From: FEN-299 sp963727765
GTDB lineage: Bacteria > Acidobacteriota > Vicinamibacteria > Vicinamibacterales > Fen-181
Assembly (NCBI GenBank): GCA_963727765.1
Contig: CAVSGZ010000007.1
Span: forward strand, 310,001-374,000
DNA length: 64,000 bases
Direction of reading: 5' to 3'
The translations under genes were made by a program, and so were the position numbers. Under the pieces are notes generated by a model. It saw nothing but the letters and a program-made list of their open reading frames with translations, did no database searches and had not been told where the DNA came from. The stretch's first letter is position 1. Each line of letters begins with the position of its first letter. Positions 56,076 through 64,000 of this stretch are shown here, piece after piece.

Positions 56076-57611
56076 CTACCGATCGGTCAGCACGATGCGC
56101 CTGCCGTCGTAGGCCGGGCGGATCGTGCCCTTCTCTCGGATGTACTTGATCAGCACATCCAGCCTGGGCGTCTTCGTGTCCGTGATGTCGGTCGCGCCCT
56201 TGATGGCGTACCCCGCGAAGTAGGAGTTGGTCACCCCGGTGTAGGTGCGACCGTCGTCAAGCGGCGCGCCGTTCACCGTCGCATCGATGAGCGTGCGGTT
56301 CTCGAGCCGATACCGAATGCCCGACACCGAGGGCGCGTAGCGCTGCAGGACCTGGCGCAACTCCTTGCCCGTCATCTTGAAGGTGACCACGGTGTTGTTG
56401 AACGGATCGAGCGTCACCAAATCGGCTCGGGTGATCGGGCCCTTGAGCAGCGGGGCGCGAATCCCGCCCATGTTCTCGACCGCGAAATCCGCGTGCGTCG
56501 ATTCCCGCAGGGCGTCCGCCATCAGGTTGTAATCCGCCAGGTCGTCGCCGCGGCCGCTGAACTCTCCGCCAGCCTGGCCGATCACCTCGGCGTAGCGCGG
56601 CGCGATCGGCTTCCAGAACTGGTCGATGACGGCCGCCACGCCCGGGTCTTCGGGGATGTCGGCCGTCACGGGGATCAGCCGCGCGCGGTAGCGGTCCACC
56701 CGCCAGGCTCCGGTTTCGTCCTTCGCAAACAGCAGGTCGAGCCGGCCCAGTTCGCCTCCCCACTGGTGCGCCTGCACGATCACCGTGCCGTTCACCGACG
56801 ACGCCTTGAGGTCCTGTGAGTGCCACACCAGCTCGCCCGACGGCAGCCGCGTATGCGAGTGTCCGCCCACGATCACGTCGATCTCGGGCACCTCGGCCGC
56901 CAGCCGCTCGTCCATCTCTTCGCCCGCATGGGAGAGCAGGATGATGATGTCCGCTCTTCCGTGGAGTTCGGCGACCACCTGCTTGGCCGTCGGGATCTCC
57001 GGCAGCACGTCGAATCCTTCCTTCGCCGCAGGATAGGTCGCCGACTCCTTGGTCAGCAGGCCGAAGATCGCCACCCGCAGCGGACCGACTTTGCGGAGCA
57101 CGAACGGCGGGAGCAGCGGCTTGCCGGTCGCACGGTCGATCGCGTTCGCGCAGACCAGCGGGAACTTCGTCTCGGCGATCAGGCGCCGCAGTTGGGCGAG
57201 CGAGTTGTTGGTTTCGTGATTGCCGAGCGTCGCCAGGTCGTAGCCGGTCGCGTTCATCGCCGCGACGTCGGCCTCGCCGTGATACTCGGTCGAGAACGGC
57301 GTGCCGTCGGAGTAGTCGCCCGCATCGACAAGCCAGGTCTCGACGCCTCGCGCCTTCTGCTCGGCGCGGATGCGCTTCACCAGGGTGGCGCGCCGCGCGA
57401 TGCCGCCGATGTCCTTGTAGGTGCGCAACCCCTGCAATTCGCGCCCGGAGGCCGCGGAATCGGGATAGCTGAACGGCAGCAGGTGACCGTGCGTGTCGTT
57501 CGTGTGGAGGATCGTCAACTGCGCCGTGCGCGCCGCCTGTGCCGCGGCGAGCGGCGGCAGCGACAGCAGGGCGATGGTCAGACCGACCAGCAGGCGAGTG
57601 AGCTTGTTCAC
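56076..57611 (-). CDS. Exported 5'-nucleotidase / 2',3'-cyclic phosphodiesterase-type metallophosphatase
   Basis: 511 residues; GTG start 57611 with AAGGAC upstream and a signal peptide (LLVGLTIALLSLPPLAAAQA). Metallophosphoesterase motifs: LTILHTNDTHGHLLPF (~34), DAGDYSDGTPFS (~95), LATLGNHETNN (~126, GNHE), LLSHAGEEMDE (~228), VIVGGHSHTRLPSG (~248). The C-terminal 5'-nucleotidase domain holds NMGGIRAPLLKGPITRADLVTLDPFNNTVVTFKMTG (~395). UshA/YfkN-like; releases nucleosides and phosphate outside the cytoplasm. Confidence 0.92.
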   Translation of the reverse strand: MNKLTRLLVGLTIALLSLPPLAAAQAARTAQLTILHTNDTHGHLLPFSYPDSAASGRELQGLRTYKDIGGIARRATLVKRIRAEQKARGVETWLVDAGDYSDGTPFSTEYHGEADVAAMNATGYDLATLGNHETNNSLAQLRRLIAETKFPLVCANAIDRATGKPLLPPFVLRKVGPLRVAIFGLLTKESATYPAAKEGFDVLPEIPTAKQVVAELHGRADIIILLSHAGEEMDERLAAEVPEIDVIVGGHSHTRLPSGELVWHSQDLKASSVNGTVIVQAHQWGGELGRLDLLFAKDETGAWRVDRYRARLIPVTADIPEDPGVAAVIDQFWKPIAPRYAEVIGQAGGEFSGRGDDLADYNLMADALRESTHADFAVENMGGIRAPLLKGPITRADLVTLDPFNNTVVTFKMTGKELRQVLQRYAPSVSGIRYRLENRTLIDATVNGAPLDDGRTYTGVTNSYFAGYAIKGATDITDTKTPRLDVLIKYIREKGTIRPAYDGRRIVLTDR

Positions 57612-57661
57612 GCGGGTGTCCTTCGATGCGGCCGCCTTCCGGCGGCCAGGCTCGTGACGGG

Positions 57662-58522
57662 TTAGTGCATCGTAGCGCGGGAGGGTGTGTGCGGGAAAGA
57701 GGGCAGCCAGCCCATGTTCCAGGTGATGCCTGCATAGACCGCCGTCGCCCCGAACCCTTCGACGTCGAAGATCATGCCGGCGTCGAGCACGACGCTGCGC
57801 TGCAGCTTGAACGTCGGGCCGGTCAGGAAGGCGACGATGGGCCTGGTGCCCGCCGGTCCGCTCGTGCCCGGGTAGCCGAACAGCTCGGCGGCCCAGCTGA
57901 CGGGCCCGGCGACTGGGAAGCCCGTGGACACCGTCCACAAGGTGGCGTTCTTCGCCGCCTGGGTGCCATCCCCGCTGCGGCGCGTGTAGCCGACGTTGAT
58001 GTCGATCTCGACCCCATGGACTGATCGGCTCGAGATGAAGACCAGGTTCAGGTCCGTGGTGCCGGTGCCGGTTCCGAGCGCGTGGTCACCGGTCGGGAGC
58101 TTGAGCAACGCCTCCACGGCCACGTCTGACAAGATCGGCACGCCGGCGACCATCTGCCACTTGAAACCTACGGCCGAGTCCGCCAACCCTCCTCGGCGGT
58201 CCCCGTCTGGGCCGACCCACGCCAATCCAGGCGCGATGTCCAGTTGGACGCGGTGTCCGAGCCCGATCTTGAAGAGGATCGGTCCTGTCAACTGGCCCGT
58301 CCCGCCACCGAGCGACTGCCACTCGGTGCCGGCTTCGAGTTCCACGATTCCAGGCGCGACGGCGTAGGCGTGAGTCGCGACGGTCGGCCGCTCGGGGTTG
58401 GCTTCGCGGGGGTCAGCGGGCGTCTGGCCAGTGGCCGGGACGGCAGCCAACATCAGCCAGGCGGCAGCGGCCAGGTGCCGACGGGCACTCAGCCTCCGGA
58501 GACGCTCGATCAGGCTGGTCAT
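57662..58522 (-). CDS. Outer-membrane beta-barrel-like protein ('MetA pathway' transporter-like)
   Basis: 286 residues. Signal peptide (HLAAAAWLMLAAVPATGQ). The mature part alternates short amphipathic strands (VELEAGTEWQSL, ILFKIGLGHRVQLDIAPGLAWVG, AVGFKWQMVAG, AVEALLKLPTGD, LNLVFISSRSVHGVEIDINVGYTRR, AGITWNMGWLPSF), as in pfam13557-type outer-membrane proteins named for phenol-degradation transport. No pathway genes nearby. Its start is 50 bp upstream of nothing else on that strand; the 111-bp gap to the carboxylase gene is divergent. Confidence 0.7.
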   Translation of the reverse strand: MTSLIERLRRLSARRHLAAAAWLMLAAVPATGQTPADPREANPERPTVATHAYAVAPGIVELEAGTEWQSLGGGTGQLTGPILFKIGLGHRVQLDIAPGLAWVGPDGDRRGGLADSAVGFKWQMVAGVPILSDVAVEALLKLPTGDHALGTGTGTTDLNLVFISSRSVHGVEIDINVGYTRRSGDGTQAAKNATLWTVSTGFPVAGPVSWAAELFGYPGTSGPAGTRPIVAFLTGPTFKLQRSVVLDAGMIFDVEGFGATAVYAGITWNMGWLPSFPHTPSRATMH

Positions 58523-58582
58523 CTCGTGGTTCCTCGCTCTCTGGAGCGTGCCGCCCGATGAGTCTACCGCAGGTCGATGGGA

Positions 58583-58588
58583 TACAAT
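58583..58588 (+). promoter_or_regulatory. Predicted -10 box for the carboxylase gene
   Basis: TACAAT 45 nt upstream of ATG 58634, in the 111-bp divergent gap. Unlike several other genes here, this promoter would leave a normal leader. Confidence 0.4.
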
Positions 58589-58633
58589 GAGGGATCTCGA
58601 TTGGCGGTGTTTTCTCAGGTGTTTGAGGTCATT

Positions 58634-61600
58634 ATGCCGGCAGATTTCCAGCGCGTGGCCATCGTCAACCGCGGCGAGCCGGCCATGCGTGTTATCCACG
58701 CCATCCGCGAATTCAACCTCGAGCGTGGGACGGCCATTCGAACCATCGCCCTCTTCACCGAGCCCGACCGCCGGGCCCGGTTCGTCCGCGAAGCCGACGA
58801 CTCGTACTCGCTCGGTCCGGCGACGTTCGTGGACGAGGCCGACGGCCAGCGGAAGCCGACCTACCTGAATTACGACCGGCTCGCCGAGGCCTTGGCGGGC
58901 ATGCACGCGGACGCGGTCTGGGCCGGGTGGGGCTTTGTCGCCGAACGCGCCGATTTCGTGGCGATGTGTGAGCAGATGGGCCTCACCTTCATCGGACCCA
59001 GCAGTCAGGCCATCCGTCGTCTGGGGGACAAGATCTCAGCCAAGCGGCTGGCCGAGCAGGCCGGGCTGGCCGTTATTCCGTGGGGCGGAGAGGCGGCGGG
59101 CTCGCTGGACGTGGCCTGGGCCCACGCGCAGCGGCTAGGGTACCCCGTGCTGATCAAGGCCGCGGCCGGAGCAGGCGGGCGCGGGATTCCGCCGGGCGTG
59201 GAGCGAGGCGGAACTCGCGGCCGCCTTCGACAGCGCCAGGCGGGAGGCCGGGAGGACGTTCGGCGACGCGACGGTGTTCGTCGAACGGTGGCTCGACGGC
59301 GTACGTCACGTCGAGGTCCAGATGCAGGGGGACCATCACGGCGCCCTATGGGCGCTGGGCGTGCGGGACTGCACGATTCAGCGCCGCTTCCAGAAACTGA
59401 TGGCCGAGGCGCCGTCGCCGGCGCTGCTCTCTGGAGAGGAAGAGGCGCTCAAGGAGGCGGCGCGCCGCCTGTGCCAGGCCGCCGACTACCAGGACCAGGC
59501 CACGGTCGAGTTCCTGTTCGACCCCTCGACCCGGCGCTTCTACTTCATGGAGGTCAACCCCAGGCTCCAGGTCGAACACCCGGTGACCGAGCACACCACG
59601 GGCGTGGATCTCGTGAAGCTCTCGCTCGACGTCGCGCGCGGCAGCCGTCTGGAAGGGCGGCCGCCGGTCACCTCAGGCCATGCCATCGAGGTCCGGCTCA
59701 ACGCCGAGAACGTCGATGCCGGCTTCTCGGCTTCGCCGGGCGAGGTCGAGATGTTCCGCCTGCCGACCGGTCCCGGCCTGCGCGTCGACTCGGGCGTCGC
59801 CGAGGGCGACGTCGTCCCTCCGGAGTTCGGCTCGATGTTCGCCAAGCTGTCGGCCGTGGGCCACACGCGCGAGGAGGCGCTGGGCAGGCTGAAACGCGCG
59901 CTGGCCGAGAGCGGCATCTCCATCAAGGGCGGCACGACGAACCGAACCTACCTGCTGCAGTTGCTCGATCGCGACGAGATTCGTGCCTCGCGCGTCGACG
60001 TCGGCTGGCTGGACCGCGCGACCGAGCATCCCGCGGTCGGGCCGGGCGAGCACGCGGGCATCGCGCTGCTCCAGGCGGCCATCGAGGTGTACGACGCCGA
60101 ATCGGAGGTCGAACTCAACGAGTTCTTCTCCGCGGCCGCGCGGATGCGCCCGACGTGCAGGCCCGAGGTCGGCCGCCAGGTCGAAATCGGGTATCTGGGC
60201 CATCGCTACCAGTTTCGGGTCTTTCGGCAGGGGCTGCAGGAGTACCGAGTCGGCGTGGCCGGGACGCACATCGACCTCAACGTCGAGCGGCTTGGGCCGT
60301 GCGAACGCTGGATCACCCACGGGGAGAACCGCTACCGCGTGCTCTCGTTCGTGCAGGGCTACTCGCATCTGGTGGAGGTCGACGGGGTTCCGCACCGGAT
60401 TTCGCGAGCCGACGCCGGGATCGTCCGTGCCGCCGGCCCCGCCGTCGTCGTCACGGTCAACGTGAGCCCGGGCGAAGCCGTGTCAGCGGGCGACCGCCTC
60501 GCGGTGCTCGAGTCGATGAAGATGGAACTGGCCGTGACCGCGCCCTTCTCGGGCATCGTCCGCCAGGTGATGGTGATGCCGAACGCGCAGGTTCCGGCCG
60601 GTGCGCCGCTCGTCCACGTCGATGCCGCTCGAGAGGGCGATGCCAGCGCCGAGGGAATGCGGGTCACCTTCGAGGGGATCTCGCTGCTCCGGCAGAGGCC
60701 GGGGAGAGTGTCGCGGACGCGCGCCATCCTCAAGGGCGTCAGGGCTGGGATTGGCGAGCTCAAGCGCGGCCCCGGACACAGGGTCCCGATGCTGCTGCAG
60801 GACCTGCGCCGTTTGATGCTCGGATTCGACGTCGAGCCGGCGGAGTCCAAGCGCCTGGTCGGCGAATACGCGCGCGCCGCGCAGGCGCTCGAGGACGCCG
60901 ACCCCGAGCGCCGGCGCGCCGAGGACGACCTGGTCCGGATCTTCGTGGACATCTCGGCGGTGTTTGGTCGCCATGCCGCCCCAGAGGGCGACGAGCAGGA
61001 AGGCGCGCTGAGCGCCGAGGAGTACCTGTTCACCTACCTCCGGACGCTCGAGGCGCGCGGTGGCGACCTGCCGCGCGGCTTCCTCGACAGACTGCGGCGC
61101 GCGCTGTCGCATTTCGGGATCGATTCGCTCGATCCGACCCCGGCGCTGCGGGAGAGCCTGCTCTGGATGTTCAAGTCCCACCGCTCGGTGGACCAGCAGG
61201 CCGACGCGATCGCCGCCGTCCTCGGGCAGCGGTTGCTCCGTGGTGATGCGGCCGAGGTGCCCGGCTACCTGCCGCTGCTCGATCGGCTGATCGCCGTCTC
61301 GCGCAACCGCCACCAGGCGGTGTGGGACGTGGCGCGCGACGTCCGCTACTGCGCGTTCGACCGGCCGGGGTTCGATCAGTCGCGGCGCGGCATCTACGCG
61401 ACGATGGAAGCGCACTTGTCGACGCTGGCGCGCGATCCGTACGGCGCCAGCCGGGGCGCGCGGATCGCGGCGCTGGTCGACTGCCCGCAGCCGCTCAAGT
61501 CGCTCTTCGCCCCGCGCTTCGAGCAGGCTTCGCCGGCCGTGCGTGAAGTGATGCTCGAAGTGCTCACCCGGCGGTTCTACAGCATCCGAAGCCTCGGCCC

Positions 61601-64000
61601 CTTCGCCTCGTTCGACGCGGGCGACGGCAGCGTCGTCGTGGCGGACTACCCGCTCGAGGGGCGGCGGATCCGGGTGGCGGCGACCGAGACCACGGAAGCC
61701 GACCTTCCGCATGCGCTCGAGACGCTGCAGCGCGCGTCGGCATCGCTCCCCGAAGGGCACGATGTCGTCATCGACGTGCACGTGTGGACGCGAAATGCGC
61801 TGGAGGACGCCGAGACGGCCTCCTCCGATCTGCGCCGGCTGCTGGACCAGGCCGGGTTCGACCGGCCGATTCGCCGTGTCGTGGTGATGGTGTCGGGACC
61901 CGCCGTGGTGGCTCCATCCGGCCTGACCCAGTACTTCACGTTCCGGCCGGGGCCGTCCGGTTTCCGCGAGCAGAGGTTGTACCGGGGCATCCACCCGATG
62001 ATCGCCAAGCGCCTGGAGCTGTGGCGGCTGCGGAATTTCTACGTGGACCGGCTGCCGTCGGTCGAGGACGTCTACCTGTTCCACGGCGTGGCCCGCGAGA
62101 ACCCGAAGGACGAGCGGTTGTTCGTGCTGGCGGAGGTCCGTGATGTCACGGCCATACGCGACGGCGACGGCCGGCTGGTGGAGTTGCCGCACCTCAGGCG
62201 GATGCTCATGGAGTCGCTCACGGCCATCAGGCGGGAGCAGATGAGGCGCAGCCCTGGCGAGCGGTTGCAGTGGAACCGCGTGGCGCTCTACGTCCGGCCG
62301 CCGCTGATGTTGTCGCCCGAGGAGTTGGAGGTCGTCGCGAGAGGGATGGGCGCCGAGGCGGAAGGGCTCGGCCTTCAGAAGGTGGTCGTGCGCGCGAACA
62401 TGCCGGACGAGACGGGCCGCCTGCGTGACACCGTGCTGCGCGTGGCCGTCGGCGGCGTCCAGGCGATGGCGCTGCAGTTCAGGTCGGCGTCGGCTGAACC
62501 GATTCGGCCGCTGACCGACTACGCCCAGAAGGTCGTGCGGATGCGCCAGCGGGGGCTCACGTACCCCTACGAGCTGATCCGCATGCTGACGCCTCCGACG
62601 GAGGCGGCACAGGGGGACCTGCCGCCGGGGACCTTCGTCGAGCACGACCTCGGCCCGGATGGCCAGCTCGTGCCGGTCGACCGGCCCTACGGCCAGAACA
62701 CCGCGAACGTCGTCGTCGGTCTCATCAGGAACGTGACCGAGAAGTACCCGGAGGGAATGACCCGCGTCATCGTCCTGGGCGATCCGAGCAAGGAAGTGGG
62801 CTCACTGGCCGAGCCCGAATGCGCGAGGATCCTCGCGGCGCTCGATCTGGCCGAGCGGATGAAGGTGCCGCTCGAGTGGTTCGCACTGTCGGCCGGGGCG
62901 AAGATCTCGATGGAGAGCGGCACCGAGAACATGGACTGGATCGCCAAGGTGCTGCGCCGCCTGATCGAGTTCACCCAGGCGGGCTGCGAGGTGAACGTCA
63001 TCGTCATCGGCATCAACGTCGGCGGCCAGCCGTACTGGAATGCCGAGGCGACGATGCTGATGCACACGCGGGGGATCCTGATCATGACGCCGGAAGGCGC
63101 GATGGTGCTGACGGGGAAGACCGCGCTCGACTATTCGGGGTCCGTGTCGGCGGAGGACAACCAGGGGATCGGCGGCTACGAGCACATCATGGGGCCGAAC
63201 GGCCAGGCGCAGTACCTGGGCCCGCGATCTCGCGGAGGCGTGCCAGGTGCTGCTTCGGCACTACGACCACACCTACGTGTTGCCCGGGGAACGATTCCCG
63301 CGCCGGGCGATCACCCACGACCCGATCGCGCGCGACGTGTGCGCGTTCCCTCACGGCGACATGCAGGGGGCGGCGTTCGAGGTCGTCGGCGACGTGTTCT
63401 CGGACGAGCGGAACCCGGGCCGGAAGAAACCGTTCGACATCCGGAAGGTGATGCGCGCGGTCAGCGACCAGGACCATGAGCCGCTCGAGCGCTGGCCCCA
63501 CATGCGCGACGCCGAGAACGCCGTGACCTGGGACGCGCACGTCGGCGGCTACCCCGTGGCGCTGCTCGGGTTCGAGTCGCGCGCGGTGCCGCGTGTCGGC
63601 ATCGTGCCGCCGGACGGGCCGGACCAGTTCACCTCCGGGACGCTGTTTCCCCTGGCGTCGAAGAAGGTGGCGCGCTTTATCAATGCCGCCAGCGGCGTCC
63701 GGCCGCTTGTCATCCTGGCCAACCTCTCGGGCTTCGACGGGTCGCCCGAGTCGATGCGCCGACGCCAGCTCGAGTGGGGCGCGGAGATCGGACGGGCGGT
63801 CGTCAACTTCGAGGGGCCGGTCGTTTTCGTAGTGATCTCGAGGTATCACGGCGGCGCGTTCGTCGTCTTCTCGAAGGCGCTCAACGAGAACATGGAGGTC
63901 GTGGCGCTCGAGGGCACTTACGCGTCCGTAATCGGCGGCGCGCCCGCCGCGGCCGTCGTGTTCGCGAGGGAAGTGGATACGCGGACGCGGAAGGACCCGC
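58634..64000 (+). CDS. Multidomain fused acyl-CoA (acetyl/propionyl) carboxylase, 3' truncated and carrying two +1 frameshifts
   Basis: About 1788 residues are visible. Biotin carboxylase (~1-455): VAIVNRGEPAMRVIHAIREF, IKAAAGAGGRGI, EVQMQGDHHGALWALGVRDCTIQRRFQKLMAEAP, FMEVNPRLQVEHPVTE. Biotinyl domain with ESMKMELAV (biotin Lys near 635). Then a ~700-residue central region and a carboxyltransferase domain (SAGAKISMESGTENMDW, GINVGGQPYWNAEATML, ANLSGFDGSPES) still open at the window edge. This single-chain BC-BCCP-CT layout resembles eukaryotic acetyl-CoA carboxylase. Removing one C at 59189-59190 (GGRGI|RRAWSE) and one at 63215-63216 (QAQY|WARDLAEA) restores one frame; all domains are otherwise intact. 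It would make malonyl- or methylmalonyl-CoA. Confidence 0.85.

Overview
The window is a 64 kb piece of a GC-rich, densely coding bacterial chromosome. It has about 45 genes on both strands, short intergenic gaps, and no rRNA, tRNA, CRISPR array, phage or insertion sequence that I can see. Gene content points to an environmental heterotroph, most likely Acidobacteriota (Vicinamibacteria-like): two very large secreted M14 peptidases, a BACON-repeat surface protein, DUF2891, a PEGA pseudokinase, a fused acyl-CoA carboxylase and a selenoprotein peroxiredoxin. The assignment is inferred from gene content alone.

Layout. 1-5.8 kb: cyanophycinase-like peptidase (cut by the left edge), NUDIX hydrolase, a selenocysteine peroxiredoxin whose UGA splits it into two apparent ORFs, a pseudokinase/PEGA membrane protein, DinB and DUF2891 proteins. 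5.8-11.1 kb: tag-metH on the minus strand, facing a short asparaginase-like protein and a ferritin-like protein from one symmetric promoter. 11.3-18.6 kb: FAD oxidase, GT39 membrane glycosyltransferase, M20 amidohydrolase, two exported thioredoxin-fold proteins, a lone PAS domain, a thioesterase. 18.6-30 kb: two paralogous M14 peptidases around a DUF349 protein and a YciI-MGMT-NCS1 permease operon that diverges from a PIG-L deacetylase. 30-36 kb: TGS-type nucleoside kinase (frameshifted), flavin-binding split-barrel protein, thioredoxin-like ferredoxin, membrane protein, PepD dipeptidase, NTF2-like protein. 36.5-46.6 kb: a Tat-exported three-subunit molybdenum hydroxylase (PaoABC-like) with an M29-family protein, a HEAT-like/M48 pair, typA and a methyltransferase. 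46.8-54.5 kb: a 14-repeat BACON protein, an FAD/Fe-S D-2-hydroxyacid dehydrogenase and a chalcone-isomerase-like protein. 54.5-64 kb: POT transporter, 5'-nucleotidase, outer-membrane protein and a eukaryote-like fused biotin carboxylase/BCCP/carboxyltransferase that runs off the right edge.

Themes. (1) The strongest find is the selenoprotein: an in-frame TGA sits at the peroxidatic position of a peroxiredoxin and is followed at the right distance by a bSECIS-like hairpin. (2) About seven genes carry a TANNNT box only 6-10 nt before the start codon and no usable Shine-Dalgarno, implying leaderless transcripts. Two of these boxes are symmetric and serve divergent gene pairs. (3) Four frame breaks in three otherwise intact genes are all one extra G/C, three of them at AGTACC, which suggests systematic sequence error rather than decay. 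(4) Short intergenic tandem arrays (two of 5 x 7 bp flanking one kinase gene, one of about 20 bp) and several strong bidirectional hairpins punctuate the gene ends.
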